DNA from: Lingula anatina
Taxonomy: Eukaryota; Brachiopoda; Lingulata; Lingulida; Lingulidae
DNA: 64,000 bases
Assembly: GCF_001039355.2 (NCBI RefSeq)
Contig: NW_019775441.1
Location: 262,312-326,311 of the forward strand
Reading direction: 5' to 3'
Positions 1 through 12,445 of this stretch are shown piece after piece. Within the stretch, counting starts at the first letter, position 1; each line of letters starts with the position of its first letter. Position numbers and translations under genes: made by a program. The notes below the pieces were generated by a model, which saw only the letters and a program-made list of their open reading frames with translations, searched no databases and was not told the DNA's origin.

Positions 1-804
1 CAAGTTTACATTTCAGGGTCCTGAATACTTACTCGTGTCTTCATGGAATAGTCTCAGTCTCGAACGAAAGTATACCCCAAATATCGCGTTATTCAAGCAT
101 TCTCTGAAATCCGAACTATTTTCTGGTTCGTTATCTACTACCACCCTAAAGTTAGAAAGAAAGAATGAAAAATATCTAAACCGTGCGCGTGTAGATCTAT
201 TGTTCAAATCCCAATTATATAACCACAACTGGGACTCGGTAAATTCTCCGAACTGCTCTTGTGGGAAACCTGAGACTATACGCCATTTTTTCTTCCAGTG
301 CCCACGGAGGCAGTTGAAGTATCGTGATTTTCATTTGTCTATTCAGAATGTCCTGGGCGCTAACAATACAAATTTTAGAACGCAGCTTGATAAGATTTCT
401 TTGTTTCTACACGGCCACAAAACTTTAACAACTGGACAGAATGATAAAATATTCGATATTGTCTCGACGTTTTTAATTGATAATGCTTAATTGCTTTTAT
501 AAGTTCACCCTCCCGACCCTCCTTCTCTTGATCAACTAATATATCACTTCCCGCATATATCGCCCGTGCCTTTCCCTGTAGTGCCCTTCCCTGTTGCTCT
601 CCTTTACAACAATAAGAACTATTTAGTGTTATCATAACTATAATCATTACCTATATATAATCATATTTAAGTCATTTTGTTACTAGAATTACATTAACGC
701 AAGCGAGCCCATAATGCTGTGGCGACGTGCCGCCTGCTCTGAATGTATTTTTTTTTTTTTGTATATCTTGATTGTAGAAATAAATCTGTTTAAAAAAAAA
801 AAAA
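1..804 (+). mobile_element. 3' end of a LINE (non-LTR retrotransposon)
   Basis: The 5' part lies outside the window. What is visible is the C-terminal coding part of the reverse-transcriptase ORF (stop at 488-490), then an untranslated tail with AATAAA at 779-784 and a 13-base A run at 792-804. A poly(A) tail following the ORF on the same strand is the normal 3' end of a LINE. The family (CR1-, L2- or Jockey-like) cannot be assigned because the reverse-transcriptase core is missing. Confidence 0.8.
2..490 (+). CDS. LINE reverse-transcriptase ORF, C-terminal part (partial)
   Basis: The frame is open from base 2 to the TAA at 488-490, so it is a 3'-terminal fragment of about 162 codons whose start lies upstream of the window. 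It has the zinc-binding tail of many LINE ORF2 proteins: a short Cys-x-Cys-Gly near codon 83, then Glu, His and a HFFFQCP motif. In this position the motif is usually a nucleic-acid-binding appendage after the reverse transcriptase. No stop or frameshift is seen, which suggests a fairly young copy. Confidence 0.75.
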   Translation, partial: KFTFQGPEYLLVSSWNSLSLERKYTPNIALFKHSLKSELFSGSLSTTTLKLERKNEKYLNRARVDLLFKSQLYNHNWDSVNSPNCSCGKPETIRHFFFQCPRRQLKYRDFHLSIQNVLGANNTNFRTQLDKISLFLHGHKTLTTGQNDKIFDIVSTFLIDNA

Positions 805-1517
805 TCATAAAAACCCTGTCATATTTTACTTTATTACTTGCAGTACAGATTCATAGGACTAAAATGATACATGTACAAAATTATCTTGATTGGGGTTAGT
901 TTTGATGAAGTTATGCCTTTTTTTGTATATAAGTGTTTTTTTTCTCAGATTCAGTTTTTAGGCATGTTAATTAACAGTCTCATTATTGAACTTATTATAA
1001 CTAAATTATTGAACTAAATATGTAAAAGTATTCTTTTGACATTTTTTTGCATCTCATCTGTCGCCGCCTAAAAAACCAGAACAGAAGCAAACAATATGAA
1101 CTTTTCAGGTAGAGGTCCTTTCAGCTAGCTTGAGAAAAGGGATTTCCGTTTATCATATTTGTTGGATAGACCATGTCTACCCGGCCCTGCAGGTAGTCGT
1201 ATAAACAGTTGCTCTTATCAGCCAGATACCCATCACATGAAGCCATTGTTTGATAACAGGGGCAGTGACCATTTTAGAAATTTACGACTAGTTGATATGA
1301 ATGACTTTGCTCTCACTACAAGTTTAACAAGACGTTCTTTATTTAAAGGGTTAATTAATTTTATGATAAAATACTGGTAATTGTAATAATGAAAATGGTA
1401 ACTAGTCGGAGCTGACTGGTGGGTACATGCTTATGACCTCAAATAAACGTATTTAGCAATGAGCAGTGATGATGCTTAGGGCATTGCTGAAGTTAACTAT
1501 ATTACCTATGATTTCAG
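805..1517. other. no gene seen between LINE tail and copy A
   Basis: AT-rich sequence without a convincing exon. I looked here for the short first exon and TATA box that precede copies B and C and found neither. The LINE insertion or other loss may have removed the copy A promoter. Confidence 0.4.
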
Positions 1518-2024
1518 CTACTCCTACAATATTTGGCGAGTGTAGCCTACCAGGGAACGTCCAACCTTATACGCTTTTCGATGGAAGCCAAACGTGCGGG
1601 CCAGGACGTTGCAACTACAACCCATTCTTCTTGCTCTTTGCGACCTCGGCGATCTGCTGCTTTTGTCGCTCTTTTGAATTTATATATTTGCTCCGGGGAT
1701 AGAGAAAAGTGATATATTGAATATTTTATCCAAATCAAAAATACAGGTATGGCTATTGTATTAGAACATGAATATATGAGCAGCTCTTTTGTTTTTTGCC
1801 TCTAGCTTTTCTTGTTTTGAAAAAAAATTGTTTCCCATTATGATGACTGATAATGTTGTAATGTCGCGTAGCAGAACAGAACTGTGCCCTGTCACGCTAT
1901 TGATCTGACAGGCCTACCACAAATGTTCGTTTTCCTGATTGAGTGCAGGGTCTCGACTGACACTAAACAAGTGCACAATCACACGATCTGTACGATCTAT
2001 AATGGGTAGGATGATGTACGAGCA

Positions 2025-2105
2025 GGCGGAGAGGGGAGGGGGTGGGCGAGGAGGGGCGGGGCTTTGAGGGGTGGGGAGGGGCGGAGAGGTATGGGCGGGG
2101 AGAAG
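2025..2105 (+). other. G-rich tract, possible G-quadruplex
   Basis: About 80 bases in the copy A intron carry many runs of three to six G on the plus strand, separated by short loops, in an otherwise AT-rich region. The run spacing fits the usual G-quadruplex pattern. Function is unknown. Confidence 0.5.
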
Positions 2106-2499
2106 CGAGTCTCAGGTGTATGGCTAGATGTGCACACTTACGAGTCTATGGGCCAAATGCATTTCATTTGCAGAACGACGTAAAATAAAATTAATTTAAG
2201 TCGTTCTTGCCATTTGGAAGTTTAGAAAATCCTTTTTTATCTGAAAAAGGGACACTTTAGTTGGCATTTAATTCATTAAATTTTCTCTCTCCACTAGTCA
2301 CATAGCAATGTGGTGTGTCTGCATTTTTAATAACGGTACTCTGCCTTTTTAATCCCGTGTACTCTTCCTTTCGTACAGTTGTAAAACAAATTCCTTCTTT
2401 CGCTTGCTTCTACTGTCTTGTCTAGAATATCTTGGAGGGTATGTTACATGTTTTATATATGTAGGCGTAAATGTACAATTAGCCAATATTACTCAATGT

Positions 2500-2990
2500 T
2501 CGTGCTTCAATAAAAGTATCCTGAACATGATTTTATATTCATATTTTAATCCTGCAAACATCCTTTTATTCCATAATTCAAACCTTAAAGTCTAAAGCCC
2601 CCTTTGTATTTAAGTTCAGAAGCGCACATGTGCGTGCACCTTAATGTAATTTCTAGGTGTACCGTGGTAGCTGTGAAATCTCGCTATATACGTATTCTGT
2701 ATACAGCGCATGTATTACATGATTTGTATATGTTTTATATAGGTTTTATATACATGTGCATGCACTAGTACATGTGTACAGTGTGGCAAAGTGCATGCTT
2801 CTTTAAAAGTATCTTAAAAATACCCACAGGCATATTTATATCCTGCGAACCTCTTCATATTTCACAATTCAGACCTTGGAGACGAAAGAATTTCTTAAAT
2901 AAAAATTTATGACAAGCGTGCATGTACAAGCACCTCATTTAAGGGCGCAATGTGGTAGATGTGACATCTCGCTACTTCACGCGAGAAATA
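2500..2990 (+). repeat. diverged direct repeat, period about 305 bp
   Basis: Two similar blocks follow each other (about 2500-2690 and 2806-2985). Shared landmarks in order: AAAAGTATC, ATCCTGC-AAC, CATAATTC/CACAATTCA, CCTTA/CCTTGGA, GTGCATGT, then TGGTAGnTGTGAnATCTCGCTA. They lie in the long intron of copy A. No coding potential was recognised. Confidence 0.5.
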
Positions 2991-5525
2991 CAAAAATCTG
3001 TCTTATACACGGCACAAGGCCACGATACGAACACCAAGCCATTTCCTTAAGTTATGGTAAGAAAACGAGGCCTCGCTCAGAATGTGCATTGTCAATGTCA
3101 AGAAGGCAGATGTTGTTTTTAAATGATAGGCCAACCAATCAGAACTAAATTATTAAATTAAAAACGGAATTAATCATCGAATCTAAAGTGAGGGCAAAGT
3201 AATTATTCATAATTCGTGTGAAGGAGAAATTTGCTTTTTTCCAAAGAAAATTAATTTAGACTGGAAAGTCTCGTGTGTAGTTTACCTTAATTTATATATT
3301 TATGCTAATCACCTTCCCCAGGCGATGCGATCTGTTGCTATTTGAGATAATAGGAGTTTGTTTTTTTAATACAGGGATGGTTCGTTTGTCATATATATAT
3401 TAACGATCTGACACTAGAAGCGTGGCTTTTAGAATTTATTCAGTTTAATTGCTTTGCCATTCAAATATGTGAATAAATAGGTTTAAGTCAGTTATAACAT
3501 TGCATTATCTTGTCTGTAGGGTCAAGTTAAATAGAATAAGCAAGAGCATAGACAAATAAAAGGAATTAATAAAATATTTGAAAATGTCCCAAGTCATGTT
3601 TTTGTCCTGTAAATCATTGTTGAGAAAAATATTGAAATATAGCTCTCTCCTGACAAATCTCACCGCGCGTCAACGATCTTGACAAAGTCTTAAAACCGTA
3701 ATAAATCCTAAAATCAGTTTGAAAATTGAGCTCAAAGGGGTGGTCGAATTTGAAATGATGACAATTTTAACTTAATTGCGGTCTAATTGTACTTCTATAT
3801 GTGTTATTTCAATTTTTTTTTTTTTTCAATTCTAATGCTTACATTTCTCAACGGTGTTCTTTGCTTTCCAAACGCTGTGTAGTTTTTTTTTTTTAACGCT
3901 CATTAATATTATATTTTATGCATGTCAGTTTCAGGAACACAGTGTAGCACTGATTACGACTGCAACTTCAGAGTAACGGATTGTCTGGGCAGCAGTACGG
4001 GGTTTCCAATTTATTTTGAAGGCACTGGTACCCAGTAATCTCTATATTAAGATCGTATGATTATTTAATTTATATCAGCGTGTCCAGATGCAAAAGTTTC
4101 ATAATTAACAATTGGAATTATAAATTCGATGTTTCATCTTAACTAAGTTGTAAAAAAGAAAAAATATTGAAAAATTTAGGATCTTCATGACATAAGCAGA
4201 CAATGCCTTCAGCTGGAAAAGAACTAAATTCGTGGCATGTCGAATTTTTTTTAATGGAAAAGTATTTTTTTTAAAGGGGATTCGAGACTTTGGTATGAAA
4301 CAATAAGATAATGCATCCTTAAATATTAGAAATTATCTCGAACTGAAAAAAAAACTATCCATTAATCTTTTGAGTTAAATACTATGGGTATAATAATAAT
4401 GTTTATGGAACACTTAATGTGCACATGGCGTGCCATTTGCTGGCTTACTAATCTACGAAGAGTAGTACATTATCTTTGCTGTTTTGTTTCCAGCCGTTTG
4501 TATCATTTTTGTGTAGCTTCAACGACAGGCTGATAGTGGACAAGCCATCAGTTTACAGGTGTAACGGGGGAAGCGCTACTAGTATAGGCAGGTGTGAAGA
4601 AGTTGTTGGCAGTAAGTGTCTTTATAAGTTTTCCTACATCATACTTCACCTCCCATTCTGACCGAAATAATTGTCTCTGTTTAATAATTGCTTCATGTTC
4701 GACATCTGGTATTGTGGCGTAAATGGTGCAAATGTCGAGTTCAGATTCGGAGAAAAGATTAAGTGAGACCACTCTCATGTTTATTGGTGTCGGGTTAACT
4801 TAATTAAAATGGGTAACAGGAATAGTCCGTCATAAAAAGTTAGAGAGGAGACTGTTTTGGGAGTCTAACAGCAGGACTTTATGCAGTGCAGTTTTCGTGC
4901 TCAAAACAGTTGTTGTCCCCTTTTTACATGAATGGTCATCGGTTTAGTTTTACACACTCGTATGCGCCCTTTATAAGTGCATCGGTGCGCCCTTGTTCCT
5001 GTCCGTAGATAGACAATGTGTTATCTGGCGTTTGGAACTGGACTGCAGACTGAAGTTAAATTCAGAAATACTTTCGAAAGCAGGATAAATATCATGAAGG
5101 GTGGGCGGGCATTGTTCTAGATTGTGTCTGAATAATTTGTGCTGTGAAATAATTATGCTTCAGGATCTATAACCACACAAAGATAAATAAATTGGCAAAA
5201 TAACTTGCGACTGAGAAAAGTATATTATTTTATATTGGTTTTTGGATGCTAAATTATTTGTTTGTTGTTGTAAAATTGTTATTAATTGATAATGTATGAA
5301 TCTACAACATAACTAACTTTTTCAATTTATTAATCTTTTTTTTTTTTTCTTTCAGTTCCACCAGCGTCAAGCGTCAGCTACCGGGGTATAGTTCTCCCTG
5401 TAGCACTCCAGCGTGACCTTTGGAGGACACTGTTATTCCCGAGGGCCCCATATATCACAGTAAATCCGTTCGATCCCCAGACCTTCTACTCTCTTTACCT
5501 TTTGGGCGACCTAATCCCCGTATGA

Positions 5526-6599
5526 GTATGAGAAGAGGGTGCCCTCTGCCGGCCAGGTCGCCGTTAAAACGGGGAGGTTGTAAAACATTAATCGCTGACA
5601 ATGTCCTTTACATTTTAATGTGGCTGTGACTTCAATCTTTAAATACCACGTAAGGAAGAGGACAGTATGTTACTCGTATGGTGGAATGGAAAGGGACTCA
5701 TTTATTACTGCTCTACCTGACAGATTTATTTGGTGAAAAGAAATAATATTACAATGTAATTCTGTATCTATGATAATTTTATTAAGAATTAAATGTATAT
5801 ATTGCGATAGCAATTACAAGCCATCTAATCTACCTATTACGATACATAAACACATTTAAATACATAAAAGGGGCATCAAACATCACCTGATATGTCCACA
5901 TATATAATTTCAATAACAATATATTAAATTCAATTAGATGAATAAAATTTAACAGTATGACCACCAAGTGGTTTATTTTATCTACTGTGACAGGTCCGTA
6001 GCCGTGGGAAACGGGGAGGGGGTTCGAATGAAAAGGTCCGCTCCCCGTAAAATTTGAACTACACTGTACGTACACGTAGGTTTCGTGGTCTAAGGTACAT
6101 TATTTCTAAAAAATATCCTCCTCCTTTCAAATTGCTGGCTACGGGCCTGTTTGACATAACTGGTGAGAAGCAATAATGAAAAGGTGAGGGGAAAATATTG
6201 TATCATAAGGCAGGCGTTCAAGAACAGGTCCTACAATTCCTGTGCACATTTTTATAACTTTGTTTTTGTGGCACAATTGTGGCATAATAGTACACCCACA
6301 GTGTCCGTGTCTATTCGGTGAAAATGGCAGATTGTTACTTAAAAAAATAGAAAAAATACCGTAACAATAGTTTAATGGTCGTATCAATCAAACCAAGGGA
6401 AATTGTCTTTAATATTCTATTAATTTTATCGTAAACAAAATATACAGAATTCCGCTCATAAATATTTGTAGATGTTTCATAAATAATTATTCAAAATTCA
6501 CCATGATATTAAGTCCAATATATCAAGTTTAACCAGGCTAACGAGGTCCGAGGCCCTTTTAAGAACTAAAAAAGAAGATTGAAATCAGTCCGCCCTAGA
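5526..6599. other. 3' flank of copy A, no gene seen
   Basis: The first 150 bases resemble the 3' UTRs of copies B and C (a GCGCCCTCT-like start, then TGTGACTTCAAT). The remainder is AT-rich and shows no exon, repeat or other feature I can support. Confidence 0.4.
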
Positions 6600-8140
6600 G
6601 GTCAAAGTTCAACCAACCATGTAATAGACAAAAGTAGCATGGCTATAAGTCGCTCTGTTTATCAAAATCTTGTGGTTTTAAAGTCGAGAGAATGTACACT
6701 GTAGTTGTAGATCGTATCGCTTTTGTCTTAAAACTACACCACAGAGAGGCAAAGATGCGCGGTCACGTTTTTTTTTTTCTTTTTTCGCTGCAGTAATTTC
6801 CCATATACATATGTTCCTTTTTATGTTTTATGTTATGTAAGCCCCATCAAAACTATGCTGATATTTTAGCTTTCCTATGTTAACATTTTTTCTGCCAAAC
6901 GGATTATACATGTATTATTAAAATCAAACTGAAGCACACCCTTTTACACCACGGTGATTTTTTATGTAATCAAAGTAATGGATGAGTATATCTCTCCTCA
7001 AGCACAGCCTAGATAATCTCTTGATACAAGAAGTTATGTCGCATCTCATTTTACAAAAAAAAAAAATCTGATGTGAATGACCATTTTAACTTGTCCTGAT
7101 GCCTGCAAACATACTTTGTAAATCAAATTTGTCGATCAAATAAGGAAAACAAAGAAACCAGAGCAATATTTTTCATGTAAGTGTACCGACCGGATCGCCT
7201 TGTGGTCTGAGTTTCCGCATCCAGAGCGGGAAGACGCCCGCCCAGGGACATACCAGTCCTTAATAAACGGTACCTGGTGTCTCCCTGCTTGGCCCTCAGC
7301 ACTTAGGGGTTAAACCAGGGGTTAAGTTATTGTCCTCTCAGAGAAAGATGCTGTTCCTTCGCTAGCTTTCAGCGCCTCATACGGCCTCATCCAGCTCGGC
7401 TGGATCCCTCATGGAGGCGAGAGTCTGTATCCTGGGCCAAAAACGACCAGGATGCGTGCGATGTAATAACGCGCTGAGACGCATATGTGAAGTGCAATAA
7501 ATAAGAAGTAAACTTTATCTTTTAATTAAATTTAATTAAAGTGGCTGAACTGAACGGTGCATGACTGATGAAACTGAACACACTGCGGTGAACTGGGGGT
7601 TAATTATTTTAGATATAGTTCGCATCGCGTTCCTTAAAATGGTTCTAAGTTCACGCATATGAGAGATAAAATCAAGCGCATACGTGTGTTGATTAAAATT
7701 TCCATCACAGTGACTTCAAATTACCACAGCCCAAATAGAAAAGCTATTACTGAGAAAATTGGCGGGTTGCCAACATGACCTTCGCACAAAACGGAGCAAC
7801 CGTGAAGGGTCAGTAAAGATTCAGGCGTTTGACTGATAAGGAAAGTTAATGGCTGGTGGTATCTAATTTAGTTTGCGGACGCTACTGATATAGAACCAAG
7901 TAACTCATTATTCATACATGTATATACATGTACATCCACAATCTGCCTACCACGGATTATCAAGATACTATCATATTCGAATCTGAGATCTGAGGTTTGA
8001 TTTCAAGTCCTGAATACCTGGACATCCTTAAATTTGGATTCAAACAAGGCTAACAGAAAATTTCGACACTCGCTGTTTACCATACTCTAAAATCCAACTC
8101 GTGTTGGTCCCCAGCCATACAAGACATACATATATCATCT
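6600..8140 (+). repeat. left arm of a diverged inverted repeat around copies B and C
   Basis: Several blocks here recur as reverse complements at 19.36-21.08 kb in mirrored order. Examples: 6610-6690 (AAAACCACAAGAT..GCGACnT..) with 20995-21075; about 6775-6860 with about 20830-20890; 7035-7057 (GAGATGCGACATAAC) with 20250-20275; 7890-8040 with about 19520-19690; 8080-8140 (GTTGGATT..) with 19360-19415. By eye identity is about 70-80% in blocks, with insertions between, including the SINE-like element at 7190-7510. Confidence 0.55.
7190..7510 (+). mobile_element. SINE-like element
   Basis: GC-richer block starting with a tRNA-promoter-like head (GCCTTGTGGTCTGAGTTTCC, weak A box), then a part containing AGCGGGAAGAC and GGGACATACC, then CCTGCTTGGC.CTCAGCACTTAGGG. 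From memory this arrangement matches tRNA-derived SINEs common in molluscs and other invertebrates. The B box has decayed and no flanking direct repeat was identified, so it is probably an old copy. Confidence 0.45.
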
Positions 8141-8589
8141 TTATACTGGAGATCAATAATGCCATAAAAAGACAATACTTAGCGTGGTCGTTTACTCTAC
8201 ACACGGGCGTAAGTTTGGCGCTGGATCAGCTAAGGACAGTATAGTTACGTTGAACGGTTTTGACAAAAAAATGTGTTCAAATGAATCGCCGTATAACCCC
8301 TAAGATGGGCGATAAGCGCAAATGTAATGGGCAGTAAGTTGAGGTCAACGTGAATTTCACAACAGGGAATGCATTTTAAAAATGATCTAAATTGTATGAT
8401 TTACATAATTACATGCACATACGTTTTCATAAAGACAATTTTTGTTATGGGCTACATGCGCGTGAGAACCATGTATTTGTCTTTATTAGTTTGATATACC
8501 AATTTCTTTTCACTTATCAAATTCAAAATTCTAAATTGGATTCACAATAATTAACATATATCCTCTTTTTAATAACGTCTACGGTTACG

Positions 8590-8809
8590 GCACGGTTACC
8601 TGGTCAGTCTTATACGTGGCACAACCTGCGGGCTTTACGTAGCTTAATAGAGCACATGTTTCCTTAATTATGCTAATTATCATTCCCTTTTGTTTGATCA
8701 GATAGTAGGGCGTATGTTAATTTCTACAGAGATGGTGCATGTTCATAAGCACGGTATTTCCTGGTAATGAACGCCTTGCTGTCAATATCTGTTGACCGGA
8801 CTATAAAAG
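8590..8809 (+). promoter_or_regulatory. promoter region of copy B with TATA box
   Basis: TATAAAAG lies at 8802-8809, about 100 bp before the start codon. Upstream, roughly 200 bp is strongly conserved with the copy C promoter, including CGTAGCTTAATAGAGC, TTTGATCAGATAGTAGGG and GCACGGTATTTCCT. Conservation of a non-coding block at the same distance from both start codons supports a duplicated core promoter. Confidence 0.7.
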
Positions 8810-8909
8810 AGAGTGCGGTTCTCTCGGTTCTCGCAGTTCTACCTCTGAACACGTTGGCGTTGCCCTAGGTGCAGGAAAACGACGTCGCCTGTTACAACAG
8901 TTGTTCAAA

Positions 8910-9539
8910 ATGGGTAAGTATGAACTTTTCCATTGTTTTATTTTCCAGTATTTAAGCCTAGGTTACAATTTCCAGGGGCGCCGCACGATTAAACCGTATA
9001 AGATTTTCCGTATCTTTTTTTTTTTTACATCGCAAGTAGCTATGGGCTACGGCGAGTAAGTTTACGTTATGTGCGGGTGCCGTGCCGTTCCTCCGATAGG
9101 ACTTGGGGTGGTAGGTTTGTCAGTTGAAAAATTATTGAACGTAGCCCTTTCAATCTCAGTGCGGTAGCGGGACGCCTTCCGTGCGGCTTTTTTTACCCAT
9201 GTGGTCAGATAAGAGAAAATCCCAATTTCAAATTTATGCAAGTGAATTACATTAAGTATAAAACATCTTTACCGGCGCTAGTTTTAGCTTGACCAAATTG
9301 TGGAGGCTGCAGAGGTTGTGAAACCGCACAGACGCCGCACTTAACGGGATTTACGGAAAGTATACGCGACTTCGTATGACAATTCTAATCGTGCTTTAGT
9401 CCAAGTTTAAAGCCTTGCTCACAACCGGGCGATCGAATTTTAGTATCGTATGTCCCCTACAAATTTTGGGTCCAGTGGACGCCGGGGGGGGGGGGGGTTT
9501 GTAGAGGTAGAGGAAACGCCGCACTCCTGCCGGGCGCTC

Positions 9540-9589
<50 letters not shown>

Positions 9590-12445
9590 AAAGGATTTCC
9601 AACTGACCATCAGAATGGCATGAACGGAGCATTTCCTTCAGAAACGTGCCCAACTAATGATTTCTTCGTCAAAACACAACTTTTTTACATGCTGTTGGTA
9701 TATAAATAAAATGCGTTATTAAATAAGAAGTTTGTAACAGTTGGATTTCGCGACGCCCGCATATACGCAGTGAGGAAAGTGTTTATGTGCACCTATTGTT
9801 AACCATATTTCTTATGATTTCAGCTACAGCGGTATTCAATGACTGTACTCTTACGGGTCAACCCTATGCTAACGTCAGCGAGGCTTGCAATGGAGGGATT
9901 TGTACCTACAATCCTCTCTTCTTACTCTTTACTGCCTCGGCGTTGCGCTGTCTTTGTCCCACGGGTCAAATACCAGAATATACAGATATTAACAATGTGA
10001 CGTGTAGAACGAGTAAGTAAACTTTCTTTTTTTACCATCCATTAATATTTAGAAACAAAAAGCATTTTTTAAACTTTTGGAGATAATTGTTTACTGTGAA
10101 GCGGCACAGGAGACCCGTGAGAATTTTTAGCTGTTTTTACGCGGATTCAAATCAGAGTCATGCTTTTAAGTATTTACTATATTTTGCTGAATTTATTTAT
10201 TTATTTATTTATATTTTTCATCATTAATTTTTTTCGTTGACAAGGTTTCTCAAACTCACGTACCCATCTTGATGAAATGTTCAAGGTAGACAGAACTGAT
10301 CAAAATTTCATCTGAATTGCTGTCTGTTTTTCATTTAAATTTATTTTAATCTGATTCAATTCAATTCGATTGGAATCAAGCCAATTATATTTCATTTCAA
10401 TTTTATTTTATTTTATTTGCTTTTCCAATGATCTCTAGTATAATAAGAAAAAATCCACTTTTGATTTCGTGTATTACAGTTGCTGGAACGCAGTGTCGAT
10501 CGGACTTTGACTGTAACTCGAGGACAAGAGATTGTCTGGGTATCAGCATGGGCAACCCGACCTATTTTGAAGGCACCGGAACTCAACCACCATTCTCTGC
10601 GGATTTGACAACATTCTTGTCTGTAAGTATCATTTTATTTTAATTGTTAAGGTTATAATGACAACCACAACCAACGGATAATGACCGATAATAAAAATAA
10701 TAATAATTATAATAATTATAATTATAATGACGATGATGATGATGATAAGTTCACAATTTTATTTTTTTTTCATTTAGAAGTATACAGTATTTGTGCATTC
10801 TGTGTGATTTTTCTGCCTAGAATAAACATGATATGCATTTTATCGCTTTTTATTGCTTATGCAACAGATACAATTTGCTATGGAAATCATAAATTCATTA
10901 ATTATCTTAACTTACTAACTAACAACTAACTAAGGCCGCATTCACATCGAGTTGAGCCATGCCTCCCCATGCGTCGTCCCTGCAAGGGTACAGTCATTAA
11001 ATCTTGGCTCCATTGGGACGACACATGGGGAGGCGTGTGAGAGGCAGAGAGACTTTTAAGAGATTAGGCGGTTTTCCTTTTATGTACGTCCGCCATATTT
11101 GGCTTTGTAGAGCCATGGCTCAACTCCATGTGAATGCGGCCTTAGTTAGTTGTGAAAAGTACGGAATTTTGACATACAGACGTCGTAAATGGTAAAACTG
11201 GAAAGCGCTTTTGATAGTGAAAGAAGAAAACATTCACGCAGGGAATACGCCCCAAGTCTGTGTTAAAAAATGCAATTAAATTATCTTAATTATTCTAAAT
11301 TATTTGATACCGAAACAGTGAGATTACATGTACACAAACTTAAATTCCATGTATAATCTCTAAGATAATCTAGAGCTACAATAAGATACCCAGTACTTAA
11401 GTTACTGATATGCTAATTCAGCATTGTGCTTTGGTAGATAAATACCAAGCAAAAGATCATTACTGTTTTTCTTTTGCTTCCAGCCATTTGTAACAATTTT
11501 ATGTGGCTTCAACGACAGGCTGATTCTTGACACAACCCCGTTCTACACGTGTTCGGGCGGGAGCACTACAGCCATAGGCTCTTGTGTGGAAGTCAGTGGA
11601 AGTAAGTATATTTACTGGTGAACATATCATCAGACATTAGCTGATAGATTGCAATCAGAGAGTTTTATTTTAAATTTAGAATACTGTCAATTGCAGGGTA
11701 CAGTATCCTTTACCAACGGTAGATGCATTGTATTATAGGGAAATTTTCAAAAAGCCAGAGAATGAAATGACTGTCTATTTATCTAAAGACATATCTATGA
11801 ATATCTTGTGAAAAGTCAATCTGTCGCCATAGTAGAAGGTAAGGATACAGTGGGTTAATCTTCCTCTACGCAACCGTATCTGATGTGAATGTTTTGTTCT
11901 GACGTGGAGGTGAAAATTGGGGAATTTTTGAAGTCAAACAATCATGCTTCTGTTTATTTGGACCAATTTTCGTAATAAAGAAAGAAGAGAGTGAGAGGCT
12001 GTCAGGACAGTAAAATATATTTAAAGTAGATGAAGCTTGCTCTTGTGGGTCTAACGTTTTTCTTTCTCTAAACTGAAAAAAGTGAAGAATACATGACGGG
12101 CACAGAAATGAATAAATGGACACTTTGTTAACCCTCTGTAAATAAGATTGGCTGACCAATGATAATTAATTTTCCGTTCGTTGCATATCAATCGATGCTC
12201 TGTATATTGACAGTCAACCTATAAGATTATTCGTTAATTCGTGGGTTAATCTATTTAATTATTTATCATTTGTTTCAGTTCCACCGGAGACGACTGTCAG
12301 CGTCAATGGCACTGTCTATCCACAGGCAATCAGCCGAGACCTGTTCAGAACGCTGCTCTTCCCAATCGCATCGGGAACATTTACATCGGGAATTCCACTG
12401 ACCAACTATTTCCTCAACACTTTGACCAGCCTTATCCCGTTTTAA
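8910..12445 (+). CDS. copy B: five-exon gene for a 206-residue Cys-rich protein, family not recognised
   Basis: Model: exon 1 8910-8913 (ATGG, then gtaagt), exon 2 9824-10012, exon 3 10480-10622, exon 4 11484-11601, exon 5 12279-12445 (TAA). Phases 1, 1, 0, 1 fit at every junction and give 206 residues, and copy C gives the same structure independently. The product has 12 cysteines: FNDC, EACNGGIC, RCLC and NVTC in exon 2; TQC, FDC, RDC and LG-flanked Cys in exons 3-4; two in the YTC..GSC part of exon 4. Exon 5 has none and ends in a hydrophobic SLIPF. The cysteine content suggests an extracellular protein, yet the spliced start is MATAVFNDC with no clear signal peptide; a further small exon may be missing. 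I do not recognise the fold. Confidence 0.7.
9484..9588. repeat. G run and (TG)n microsatellite in intron 1 of copy B
   Basis: A run of about 14 G at 9484-9497 and about 24 TG units at 9541-9588. Copy C lacks both in its intron 1, so they arose or expanded after the duplication. Confidence 0.9.
10923..11152. mobile_element. MITE-like element with nested inverted repeats
   Basis: 230 bp with a 39-bp terminal inverted repeat (10923-10961 and 11114-11152) that has a single mismatch. It contains AAGGCCGCATTCACAT. A second, inner inverted repeat of 19 bp (10962-10980 and 11015-11033, CCTCCCCATGnGTCGTCCC) follows directly. It sits in intron 3 of copy B and is absent from the matching intron of copy C, so it inserted after the duplication. 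No transposase is encoded. The family is not recognised. Confidence 0.8.

Larger units (their letters stand above)
1518..5525 (+). pseudogene. copy A of the five-exon 12-Cys gene family, decayed
   Basis: Remains of the same gene as copies B and C. Exon 2 begins at 1518 after a conserved acceptor (atgatttcag) and matches B/C up to the block CNYNPFFLLFATSA. Its frame then hits TAG at 1700-1702, before a possible donor (CAG/gtatgg) at 1747; after the conserved block another frame stays open to that donor, suggesting a frameshift. Exon 3 (from 3929) runs into TAA at 4036-4038 and has lost the last third and the donor found in B and C. Exon 4 (4494-4611) and exon 5 (5356-5525, stop TGA) are intact and keep the family lengths and phases. 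No first exon was found. Alternatively it is a diverged gene with a different structure, since ATG 1469 opens a signal-peptide-like stretch into exon 2. Confidence 0.65.

Noticed and set aside
9787-10020. Frame starting at 9787, and its copy C counterpart at 15073, as genes with a signal peptide start
   Set aside because: Both frames begin with GTG rather than ATG, and copy C has a stop directly upstream. The stretch is the conserved branch point and acceptor end of intron 1.
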